From Geminicoccaceae bacterium (GTDB taxonomy: Bacteria > Pseudomonadota > Alphaproteobacteria > Geminicoccales > Geminicoccaceae), in the NCBI GenBank assembly GCA_020638465.1, contig JACKIM010000001.1, positions 1,083,501 through 1,147,500 on the forward strand: a stretch of 64,000 nt of DNA. Direction: 5' to 3'. The position numbers and the translations under genes are program-made. Below are positions 1 to 9,800 of the stretch, piece by piece. The notes beneath the pieces were generated by a model, which had not been told where the DNA came from, made no database searches, and saw only the letters and a program-made list of their open reading frames with translations. Positions within the stretch are counted from its first letter, which is position 1. The number at the start of each line of letters is the position of its first letter.

Positions 1-719
1 AAGGAGGCGACGGAATTGTCGCTGCCGCCGAACGTCCATGTGGGTGCGATCGGATCGGTGTTGCCGGTGCGGCTGGCGATGGCGAGCGTCGTGGTGCTGG
101 TGCCGGTACCGCCGTCGGACGTGGTGTCGACCAGCTCGCCGAAGCCGGCATCGACCGAGCAGCTCGTGCCGAGATTGATGGTGGCGGCGGACAGGACCAG
201 GTTCGAGGAGGCATGGCCGGTGATGCTGGTCGAACTCGTCGAATGGCTGCCGGTGGTCTCGTAATGCGTGTCGTTCTGGCCGATTGGTGCGGTCTGGTGC
301 ATGGCCGTCGCGTCGAACAGGGCCACCACCGCGTCATAGATATCGACGGCGGAATCGAGCACCAGGTCGAAGGCGCCGGTCGAGGGTGTGGCCAGCCATG
401 CCAGCAGCAGCCTTGCATCCTGGGCGGTGCCGGTATTCTGCAATTCGATGGCCTTGGTGAAGGCAGCACCATTCCATGACAGTGACCAGGCGGCGTCGCC
501 CGACAGCCCGCGGGCGCCGAGCACGGCGATGAGCCCGGCATTGGTGCCGCCTGCATGGGTGTGGCCGCCGAACGACCAGCTGGTGGCGATGCCGGAGGGA
601 TGCTTGAAGACGGTGGGGGTTCCGAGGGCGGCGACCGGTGCCGGTGGCGGTGGAGAAACACCGCCCGCCAGCGCCGGCGGCCGGGCGAGCCCGAGCTGCG
701 GGAGTGAAAGGCGTGTCAT
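1..719 (-). CDS. Phage tail/spike-type structural protein, partial
   Basis: The reading frame runs leftward off the window, so only the first 239 residues are visible. The start is an ATG overlapping the stop of the upstream spike-base gene as TGATG, which indicates translational coupling. The visible part has no catalytic motif. It is rich in Gly, Ala, Ser and Thr and has a beta-rich look (segments such as AFDLVLDSAVD and GHASSNLVLSAATI), typical of virion surface modules. A similar stretch occurs in the N-terminal third of the 988-2835 product, so the two may share a domain. It is the most distal visible gene of the leftward virion operon and probably part of the tail tip or spike. The exact role is inferred from position. 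Confidence 0.6.
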   Translation of the reverse strand, partial: MTRLSLPQLGLARPPALAGGVSPPPPAPVAALGTPTVFKHPSGIATSWSFGGHTHAGGTNAGLIAVLGARGLSGDAAWSLSWNGAAFTKAIELQNTGTAQDARLLLAWLATPSTGAFDLVLDSAVDIYDAVVALFDATAMHQTAPIGQNDTHYETTGSHSTSSTSITGHASSNLVLSAATINLGTSCSVDAGFGELVDTTSDGGTGTSTTTLAIASRTGNTDPIAPTWTFGGSDNSVAS

Positions 720-973
720 CAGAACAGCGCCACGATATCGTCGGCGGTGGTGCCGGTCGATCGTACGCGCCTGGTGCGCACCGGCAGGACGGTGCCCGCC
801 GGAACGCCGGCGAAGGTGACGGCGTTGCCCGCCTCGTCATCGACGGCGATATCGCCGGTGGAGCCGACATAGAGGGCGCGGCAGGGATAGGCCAGGAAGG
901 TGGCGGCGTCGGTGGGCGTGACGGCGGCAAAGCGGCTGGCGGAACTGTCGGGGCCGCGCGACTGTGAACTCAT
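719..973 (-). CDS. Spike base protein, RCAP_Rcc01079-like
   Basis: This 84-residue protein resembles the small spike-base family first known from gene-transfer-agent and related phage clusters. It opens with a short polar stretch and then reads RALYVGSTGDIAVDD, followed by VTFAGVPAGTVLPVR and a closing TGTTADDIVALF. That pattern of GDIAV, GVPAGT and TGTTA is what I recognise of the family. A strong ribosome site (AGGAGA) lies eight bases before the ATG. It sits between two larger structural genes and overlaps the next start. The family is thought to form the base on which receptor-binding spikes sit; that role here is inferred from similarity and position. Confidence 0.75.
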   Translation of the reverse strand: MSSQSRGPDSSASRFAAVTPTDAATFLAYPCRALYVGSTGDIAVDDEAGNAVTFAGVPAGTVLPVRTRRVRSTGTTADDIVALF

Positions 974-987
974 CGTGAATGTCTCCT

Positions 988-2835
988 TCAGAAGCTGGCG
1001 ATCAGGGCCTCGAGCCCGGCCCTGGTGGTGATGCGGTAGGCGGTACCGACGCCTTCGGCGGTGATGACGGGCTGCGGCGGTTCGGCGATGTTCACGATGC
1101 CGGTGACGAGCGGGCCGCGTCCGGGCACGGGCTCGCCGTTCGGCCAGTAGATGAAGCCGGTATCGCTGATCTCGCTGGGTCCCTCGTAGAACGGCGCCCA
1201 GGCACCGCCGGAAGGGTGGATGGCCTTGATCGGGTCGGGTGCGTCGGGCATCCACACGCCGGAGCCGTCCGCACCGCCCGCGTGCAGGGTGAGCGGATAG
1301 TATTCGCCGGCATCGGCATTGGCCGAGCCGCGCGAGAGGTAGAGCGTCTTCGGGGTGGCGTACCACCAGGCGGAGCCGACGCCGCGGGTCCGGACCGACC
1401 GCAGGACCGTATCGTGGAAATGGTTCCGGCCGGTGGGGTGGGCGTGGAAATCGCAGATCCATGTCGGCGTCAGGTAGAAGTGCTGATAGCCGAAATCCAC
1501 GTCCAGCCGGTTGACGTTGATCGACCTGTAGCCGCCGGCTTCGGATTTGTAGAAATCGGAATGGGCGACCAAGTCGGCGGCCCAGCCATGGAGCCCGCCG
1601 GTGCAGAGGATGGAGTCCATCCAGATATCGGGCCACGCCGCATAATTGTCCTTGGTGGAATTCAGCGCCGCCCCGAAATTGAAGATGTCGCCATACTGGC
1701 TGTTGGAGCTGTCGATCGTGTCCGGGTCGTTCTCGATGTGCAGCCGGGCGACGTAGATCCCGGCACCCACGGCGTCCTTGTGGGTCTGGAAGCGGAAGAA
1801 CCAGTTCTGCCCGCGCACGGTGCGTCCGTCCGGTGCCTTGATCGTGCCGCGCCCGACCACCCGCATCGAGCCGCCGATGAGGAACACCCGGCGATAGTTC
1901 AGCACCTGCACCGAGAATTGCTGCGTGATCTGCGTTGCCGGCATGACGACGAGTGCGTCCTTGTCGGCATTGCCGGTGGCGGTGACGTCGGATCCGGGCA
2001 CGACGGTGACGATGTCGAGGGTGGCGGCCGGGGTTGGCGGCACGAAGCGCAGGCCGGAGGGTGGGGCGACCGGCACGCCGGTACCGCCGCCACCGATACT
2101 GCCGGAGCCCTTGACGATGCACCAGCCGTCGCCGCGGCCGTCGGTGGTGGCGAAGGTGACGGTGGCCGTCACGTCGCCCGCCGCCGCCAGCGCCTTCGAG
2201 CCGGTATGGAACGCCTGGTCGTTCCACAGGTTCGCCGTGTTCGAGACGCCGCGCCGGATGAGATCGAGCGCCGCACCGGTGGCGGCGTGGCCGTCATGGC
2301 CCTGGAAGGCGGCCCCGCCGAGCAGCAGGCCGGAGCCGCTGGCGGTGAGCGTGGTGGCGATGGTGGCGGCGTCGCCGGCGTCGCTGGCACCGCCGGCAAT
2401 GTCGACCGGGTCCGCCTGGTCGACGCCGGTGAGCGAGACCAGCACGGCAATGCAGCTCATGAGGTTCTCGCCGGCGGAGAAGTCGAAGGGGTGCGAGCCG
2501 GTGGAGGGATCGACCAGCCGGTAGATCGCCACGCCCGGCTGGCCCTTGTCGCCGGGGCTGGTGGGTGCCAGCGCCTGTGTCATCGGCACGCCGTTGAAGG
2601 TGGGGGCGGTGAACGCCCGCGTTCCGGCGGCGGCGGCCTGATAGAGGATGATGGCGACGAGGCAACGGTCCTCGCCGGTCGAGGGCTGGTTGTGGGTGCC
2701 GGCGACGCCGGTGATGTAGCCGCCATTGAGCGAATAGCTGTCGATGAACGCCTGCGAGGCGACGATGGTCGGAATGGCGGCGCCGGCGGCGGGACCGGCC
2801 TGCCTTGCCCGGGCGAAGCGGTGAGCCCAGCGCAT
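988..2835 (-). CDS. Phage spike protein with beta-helix-like C-terminal half
   Basis: This 615-residue protein starts at an ATG overlapping the stop of the tail-fibre gene (TGATG). Residues 1-20 are basic. Residues about 25-210 form a Gly/Ala-rich beta-type domain resembling part of the product of the gene at 1-719. A proline/glycine hinge near residue 215-235 is followed by about 370 residues with the repeating hydrophobic/polar pattern of a right-handed parallel beta-helix (RRVFLIGGSMRVVGRGTIK, then YRSINVNRLDVDFGY). Such folds are common in capsule- or LPS-degrading tail spikes. I see no clear catalytic residues, so enzyme activity is not claimed. Its place in the operon supports a tail-tip role. 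Confidence 0.65.
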   Translation of the reverse strand: MRWAHRFARARQAGPAAGAAIPTIVASQAFIDSYSLNGGYITGVAGTHNQPSTGEDRCLVAIILYQAAAAGTRAFTAPTFNGVPMTQALAPTSPGDKGQPGVAIYRLVDPSTGSHPFDFSAGENLMSCIAVLVSLTGVDQADPVDIAGGASDAGDAATIATTLTASGSGLLLGGAAFQGHDGHAATGAALDLIRRGVSNTANLWNDQAFHTGSKALAAAGDVTATVTFATTDGRGDGWCIVKGSGSIGGGGTGVPVAPPSGLRFVPPTPAATLDIVTVVPGSDVTATGNADKDALVVMPATQITQQFSVQVLNYRRVFLIGGSMRVVGRGTIKAPDGRTVRGQNWFFRFQTHKDAVGAGIYVARLHIENDPDTIDSSNSQYGDIFNFGAALNSTKDNYAAWPDIWMDSILCTGGLHGWAADLVAHSDFYKSEAGGYRSINVNRLDVDFGYQHFYLTPTWICDFHAHPTGRNHFHDTVLRSVRTRGVGSAWWYATPKTLYLSRGSANADAGEYYPLTLHAGGADGSGVWMPDAPDPIKAIHPSGGAWAPFYEGPSEISDTGFIYWPNGEPVPGRGPLVTGIVNIAEPPQPVITAEGVGTAYRITTRAGLEALIASF

Positions 2836-3854
2836 CAGGCGAACGCCATGCCGGCAAGGTCCGTGTCGCAGAGCATCCCGTGGACGGTCGCGCCGCCGTC
2901 GAAGCTGGTGAGCATGACCACATCGGTTCGGGCCGCACCGGTGGAGAGCACCGGCGCGGTGCCGCCGGACCATTTGACCGAGGCCGGCCAGGTGACCGTC
3001 CGCCCGCCGGTGCCGTCCTGCCTGAGGTAGAGCACGACGGCACAGCATGTGCCTGTGACAAAACCCGACAGAACCACGGCGGAAATATTCACGCCCAGAA
3101 TACAATGCTGGATATTTCCGAGTGCTGCATTCACCGTGAGCGTCGTGCCGGTCACATCCGCCTCGGCCACGGTCTCGCGCGTGCCCTTGAGCACCGCGTT
3201 CGAGAAGGTGTGGCCGGCCGCATCCACGCTGGCCGTGAACGGCGTCTGCAGGACGGTAGCGGCGATCTTCGCGGCCGTGACCGCACCATCGGCGATCTTT
3301 GCCGTGGTGACGGCATCGGCGGCGAGCTTGGCGGTGGTCACAGCCCCGTCGGCGAGCGAGACCGAGCCCGGCGACACATTGACGAGCCCGTCGCCCGAGC
3401 TGTTCCAGCCCAGCGCCTTGCCGGCTTCCGCGGCCGGCAGAAGCATCCCGGCCAGATCGCCGTCGAAGACGGAGACCATGGGCGCGCGCATGAGTTCGAG
3501 CCGCAGCTGGGCTACCATCTGGGTGAGGATATCGAGCCGGGTCTCGACGGTCTCGGCGTGATAGGCGCCGCGCTCGATCAGGTCGGTGAGCTGCAGCGGC
3601 GGAATGTCGGGCGTGATCGAGAGGAACTCGCCCGCGGCCGGCACGATATCGGTGAGCCGGATCGATCCCGCCGCCCCGCCGACGCCGGAGACCGTATAGT
3701 CGCTGTCGAGGATCAGCTGCCGCTCGCTGCCGTCGCTTTCGAGGTAACGCACATGCAGCCACGCCCGATCGAAGATCCGCCACGGCACGGCAAACGAAAC
3801 GACCTCCCCGTCGCCTTGATGGATCACGCCGGTAATCGTGCTCTCGATGGTCAT
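2835..3854 (-). CDS. Phage tail fibre protein
   Basis: This 339-residue protein has the layout of a podovirus tail fibre. The N-terminal ~110 residues resemble the T7 gp17-type virion-binding domain (FDRAWLHVRYLESDG; SDYTVSGVGG; ETRLDILTQMVAQLRLELMR). A coiled-coil-like helix follows, then a short tandem-repeat shaft (LADGAVTTAKLAADAVTTAK) and a beta-rich C-terminal domain. The start overlaps the stop of the giant virion gene (ATGA) and its stop overlaps the next start (TGATG), so the fibre and spike genes are likely translated as a coupled set. The repeat shaft and N-terminal domain are seen directly; host-receptor binding is inferred from the family. Confidence 0.8.
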   Translation of the reverse strand: MTIESTITGVIHQGDGEVVSFAVPWRIFDRAWLHVRYLESDGSERQLILDSDYTVSGVGGAAGSIRLTDIVPAAGEFLSITPDIPPLQLTDLIERGAYHAETVETRLDILTQMVAQLRLELMRAPMVSVFDGDLAGMLLPAAEAGKALGWNSSGDGLVNVSPGSVSLADGAVTTAKLAADAVTTAKIADGAVTAAKIAATVLQTPFTASVDAAGHTFSNAVLKGTRETVAEADVTGTTLTVNAALGNIQHCILGVNISAVVLSGFVTGTCCAVVLYLRQDGTGGRTVTWPASVKWSGGTAPVLSTGAARTDVVMLTSFDGGATVHGMLCDTDLAGMAFA

Positions 3855-6800
3855 TGATACGCCTCCGGGCGCCGTTGCAGGAACAGATGGCGCCAGAGCT
3901 CGCCTATGTCGTCGGGCTTCCAGTCGCCGGAAATGAGATCGAACAGCCCTTCGCCGGTGATGCGCATCTGGCCGGCTGGCAGTTTGAACGCCACGCCGAT
4001 AGCCTCGGCGGCGGTCATGATTTCGCCGCGCGTCCAGCCGTCGAACTCGGCAACATTCCTGATGGTCTCGGCGATGGCTTCGACACCGCGGGCGCTGGCG
4101 CTCATCTCATAGCCGTAATCGGAGAAGATGCCCTGCGCCACGTCGCGCACGAAGACCAGCCCGAGCAGCGGATAGGGAATGGCATTCTTTGCCGCCCATT
4201 CGAGCCAGCCCTCGTCATCTTCCGGGCCACGACCGACCATGAGTTGGGCCACCAGCGAGGGCAGGATCCAGAGCGCCATCATGGAGCCGGCGAACTGCGG
4301 CCAGTCACGGGGATTCTTGAAATCCGTCTTCTTCATGGCCCGGCGGGTGAGGTTCCACGACACCGAGAAATAGGAATAGAACGGCGTGAAGAAACGCCAT
4401 GTCTCGCCGCCGCGCTGGACCGCCGCCAGATCCTTGGCACCGCCAGCACTTTGCGACATCCGCACGATGGAATCGGCATAGGCCACGGCCCGCTCCTCGT
4501 CACCCTTGTGGTCCTTGAGGCCCTTCTCGTAGGCCGCCTGCCATGTGGGTACGGCGACCAGCATGTCGGCGACGCCGGTGAACCAGAAGAATGTGCGGCG
4601 CACGTCCGCGAGTGGATCGGTATCGGTCATCTTGCGCAGGGTGTCGGCCACGTCGCGGTCGAAGCTGGCCTGCCGGTGGCGCATGGCCTCGCTCTTGTCG
4701 AGAACGGCCCGAACCTTGCCGGCCATGCCGCGTGGATCGGCGGCAAAGGCTGCGAGCGTGCGGATCATCCGGCCCGTACCGAGCAGATGCGTCGATTGCA
4801 GGATGCCGAGCGGCTGCTGGATGGCCGTCGAGACCTTCCAGCCCATCGCATTGACCGCCATGCCTTCACGAAGATGGCCGAAAACCTTCTCGTAGATGTG
4901 CAACGGCGCACGCTCGGCATTGGCGACATGCCGCAGCCATGGCTGCAATTGCTGATACATCTCGCGGCCGGCCGTGGCCTCGATGGCCTCGCGCACATCC
5001 TTGTCGGAGATGATGCGCAGCACGTCGGAAACCGGCCGCCGGTGCGTCAGATCCTTGCTCACCTGGGCGATGTGCTGCGAGAGCACGCCAAGCTCGAGCT
5101 TGACCGGCAGGCCGCCGGAGTCGACGCGCTCGATGGTGTGGCCCTTCTTCGTCGCAGCACGGCCGGTCATCGAACCGAACGCCTCGGCCTCGGCCCGCGC
5201 CATCACCCGGTCATTCTGCTTCTCGTCATAGACCAGCGGATAATAGCCGCCGGCGAACGTACCGTGCGCGGTCTCGACCTTCGAGCGCTCGACCTTCTCG
5301 GGAACCGTGCCGGTGAGCTCCTTCTCCTGCGCTGCGATCTGTGGCCAAAGCTCCTCGATCATGTCCCAGATGGCTTGCACGGTCTGCCAGTCGCGGGCGT
5401 CCATGTGCTCGTCGAGCATTTGCCGCACCTGGTCCCGGCTCCAGCCATAGCCGCGCATGACGGCCTCGCGGTTACCCTCGTTCCCCCAGTTCAGCGCCAG
5501 CGAAAGGATGGTAGCCTTGTTCATCGGCCGCCCGCCGGCGGTGAACCGCCGTGCCGTCCATTTGAGGCGCTCGCGCTTGCTGTAAACCGAGAGGATTTCC
5601 CGCAGGCGCGTGGAAAGCTCGCGCTGCATGGTCATCTCGGCCGCCTCGGCATCGGCGATCGGCTTGAAGATCGCCTCCCAGACCGGCCCGCGATTGAAAC
5701 CGTCGAGCTGCTCGGCGATGAACTCGACCTTGGTGTGAGCCGCATCGACATTCTTCGCGAACGTGCCGAACTTCTCGAACGCCGACGGCGCGAAGTTCGG
5801 CCCTTCCTCGTGCCAGTCGTTATGCTCGATCATCGATTCGATCATTCCGACCTTCACCTCCTCGAAGTCGCGCCTGTCCTTGCGGGCAAGCAGCTTGCCT
5901 TCGAGGTCGGCGAGGTGTTCGAGCTGGCGCACCGCGTCGGCGAAGCCGGTGAACTCCTCGACACTCATGGCCTTGTAGTGCTGGCGGAAGGCGTCGTTAC
6001 GCAGGCGCTGCGGGATATCGAGCCTGAAGCCGAGGATCTCCTCCTGCTCGGTGATGTAGTCGGCGAGCGCCGCCCGTTTCTCCACGGCCTTCATGCTCAC
6101 ACCACGGCGAAGGTCGACGCGCTCGAGCAGGGCGTCGATCTGATCAAGGTGGTTGCCCTTGATCCGCTTGCGCGTGGCGGGCTTGCTGAATTTGCCGAAG
6201 CTGCGGACGGTGGCGTCGATCCTGTCGGCCTGCCGCGCCATCTCGCGCCATGTCTCGAAGTGCCAGAGCTGGCGCCGCTTGGCGTCGGTGGCCGCCTGCC
6301 AGTCGCCCTTGCCCACGGCGGCAAGCGCCTCGTTGGCGGCCTTCTGTGCTGCCCGCAGGTGATGCGCGGCGCGCGTCACCCGACCCACCGTGGCGCGCGC
6401 CACGAAGCGCTTCGCCGACGCGCGCACGATCCCGATGGGCGTCACCTCGTCCTTGCCGGCCTTCTTCGACAACGCTCGCAATTCGGTGGCGATGAAGGTA
6501 GCCCGTTCATCGTTGAAGGCGGATTTGCTGGCCTCGCGCTCGATCGTGCCGTCGTTCATCATGTCGCCGAACTCGGCATCGAGGCGGCGCTTCACCTCCG
6601 CCTCGATCACTTCGGAGCGCTTCGGTGCATCGAGGATGGCGCGCATCATGTCGTCGCCGGTGGCGTAGCCGAACAGCGGTGCGGCGTCGTCGGGATGGAT
6701 GCCGGCGCTGGAGACGATGGGCGGTACGGCCTTCGCTGCGAGCCTCGCCACCATGTCGCGGCTGTGATCCTCCTCGACCGCCGCCCGCGACAGCCGGATG

Positions 6801-9800
6801 ATGCGCACGCCGCCCTGGCCGTCATCGATCCCCTTGGACAGTCCGGCGATGGCCCGGTAGGCCGGCAGTTGATCGACCTCGGCGGCGATCCCGGCGCGAA
6901 GCGCATCGCGTCTCTCGCGGTATTCGGCACTTCGCGCCTGCTTCTCCTGGGCCATGGCCTTGGCGAGCAGCTCGCCCTTGGCCGCCCGCGTCGCCTTCTC
7001 GGCCTGTGCGAGATAGGCCGCGTGCTCCTCGGGCGTCATGCCGCTTTGCGCCTGATCGGAAAGCAGCGGCGCGAAATGGCTGGCCTGTTCGGCCGCCGTG
7101 ATCTGCTCGTCGGTGGCGAGCATCCGGTCCATCACACCGCGCACATCGTCGTTCAATTCGACATCGAGCTTGGCGATGTGCCGGTAGATCCGCACCAGCC
7201 ACGAGCGGAAGCGGTCGAAGGCGGATTGCAGCTCGATCGACGGCGCCTTGCCCTCGAACAGATACGCCTCGACACCGCGCGCGAACTGCTCGTGCTGCCC
7301 GCGCTCCCACTTGCCGCCCTTGTTGCCCACCCACTCGCGGATCGTCGCAAGGTCCGCCTTGAGCTGGTCGCTGGCTTCCGGCCGGTCGGCAAGCTTCGTC
7401 ATGACTTCGAGGAACAGGTGGCCGCTCTCGTGCAGGACCGTGGAAAGGTCGGCCTTCTCGAACAGCCGGACGAGCGTCCTGCCCTCGGTGAAGGTGATCG
7501 AACCGCGCGGGTCACCTTTCTTGTCCTGCCCGTACCCCTGGAAGTACGGATTCCCGTCGTCATCCTTGACCCCGGCCAGCATCTCGCGGATGCTGATCGT
7601 GCCCGCTGACGGCGACAGGTTACGGCTTGCCGCGTTTCCAGCGGGCAGCTTCTTTTCAAGAGCCGCATCGTAGGCTTTGAAAACGTCGATCCCATCAATT
7701 GCGGCGGCTCCCGCCTCGTATTCCCGCACGGTCAGGCGTACGGTGTAGACCGCGCCGTCGGTCTCCAACGGTGCATAGAGCCGGTGAATGTTGACAATTT
7801 GACGGCCGCCCTTAGCCGCCGGTCGCGGCTCGGCCGGTATGGCATGGCGCAAAAGCTCCGGCAGGACGGCAAGCGCCTCGATCCGCTCGGGCATGGTGCG
7901 CGGCAAACTGTTCAAGTCGTCTGATCGCTTTTTGTCGCGCGTGGCCGCGTGACGAAGGTCGTTGCCCGAGACGGCGATCTCGAAGCCGGTCGCCTCGTTC
8001 ACATAAGGCCCGCCGTCGATGATCTCCCGCCAACGCTCCGACTTGCGGAAAGCCTTGCGCGCCTGCCAGTAGTCCTGCCCGGCGTGGTCGCCCCTTGCCT
8101 TGGTGATCGGCACGGGCTGTTCCGGGTCGGTGCCTTTCGGCATCGGCTGGAACAGCGTTTCGCCAGCGCCGGCCGGTTCGGTGGCGTTGCGGATATCGGC
8201 GGCGGTGACGGTGGCGGGGTCGAGTTGCAGCTCGTCGAGGAACCCGCGCAGGGCGGTTTCGGGTGCGCTGGCGGCTTCCGGCGTCGAGGGCGGCGTGCTA
8301 TCGGTCGCCGGCGAGGTGGGCAAACCCTCGGCACCCGACGCCCGTGCCTCCCTGCCGGCGTCGCTTCCTTCGCGCGCAGGGCGGACCCGGCCGAGCAGCT
8401 CGTCGAGATCGGCATCCGACAGGCCGCGCAATCCTTCGGGGAGTTCCCTGCGGATCGTGAGGCCAAGCGAGCGATACAGTTCGGCCGGGTCCAATCCTTC
8501 CCGCTGCGCCTGCGTTTCGATGAACGAGCCGAGCACGGCCGCCTCGGTGGCGGCCACGTCGGGCGTGCGGCCGGCCTCGACGAGCTGGCGGCGGATGTCG
8601 TCGGTGATCGTGCTCTCGGCCGCCGGCCCGGCGTCGCCTTTCTCGATGCCGGCGAGCAGGTCGCGGGTCTGCTGGTCGAGATTGGCGAACCAGAGTTGCG
8701 CCTCATGCCCGCTCATGTCCTCGGCCGACAGCCTGAGGTGGGGTGCGAGGCCCTTGTGGTAGGTCGAGCCCGCCAGCTTCTCGGCATAGGTCGCAAGCGG
8801 GATGACGAGGTCGCCGCCATTCTCGATCGCGGTCGCCATCTGGTCCTCGATGCCGAGCTGGCGGCCGACTTCCTGCGGATCGAGCCCGCCCTCCTGGAAC
8901 AGCGTCATGAATGCGCCGCTGTCGACATGGACCGAGTCCGCACCGCCTTCCTTGAGAGAGTCCGCGACCATCTCCCGGTGTGCGTCTGGCGCCCGGCGCC
9001 GCAGGTTCGTCTGGCTGGCTGCCTCGCCATACTGCTCGAACTGGCGCTGCATCTGTGCCGCCCGGCGCGCCCGGCGCGCATCGATGGCGGCCGAAGGCAG
9101 GCCGGTGAGCACGGCGAGCGGGCCCACGCCTTTCAATGTGTCGATGAATGTCGAGGTGATGCGCCCGCCCGCTTCCTCGCCGCTGATCGTCTCGAAGCGG
9201 TCCTCGTCGGCGATTTTGGCGATTTCGCCGAAGAGGATCTGGGCTGCTTCCTGCGCGACTTCGGTCGACACCTCGCCCGCCGTGCCGACGGCGACGCGGC
9301 GGCCGTAATCCTTGAGCAGCGAGGCGACGCCCGGCCGCCTGAGTGCCTCGGCGACCAGCTTCCTCATGCCCGCTTTTGGCAGTTCGCGCAGGCCGGGAAG
9401 GACGCGGGAGAGCGAGCCGAGCCCGACAATCTCGAAGCCCGCCCCGAATACCCCGGTAGCCGCCGCCGCCAGTTTCGCCACGGTCGGGTCGATCCGCTCG
9501 CCCTTCATGTCGCGGAACTGCGCATATTCGAGAAAGGCCTGTCCGGTGATGACGCGATAGGACTTCATTGCCGCCATGGCCGTGCTGCCGGCGATCGCAC
9601 CGGCCGTCGCCGTGACCGCCGCACCCGGTCCCGTCACCGCACCGACCGCCGCACCGGCCGCACCGCCGGCCAGCGCGCCCTTGACGCCCTCGCCAAGCGT
9701 CGGCGTCATCGAACCGAGCACCTGCCCGATATTGCCGGCGATGCCCTGCGCATCCGGCGCGTCGAGCTGCGCCACCTGCAAGTCCTGGAACAGCCGCAGC

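Noticed and set aside
979..3030. Long rightward open frame opposite the tail spike and fibre genes
   Set aside because: It is antisense to well-supported overlapping structural genes, is rich in Gly, Arg and Asp as expected for the reverse frame of GC-rich coding, and has no ribosome site.
988..3783. Extended 931-residue version of the spike protein
   Set aside because: The first ~316 residues are an arginine-rich out-of-frame shadow of the tail-fibre gene. The ATG at 2835 overlaps that gene's stop and begins normal sequence.
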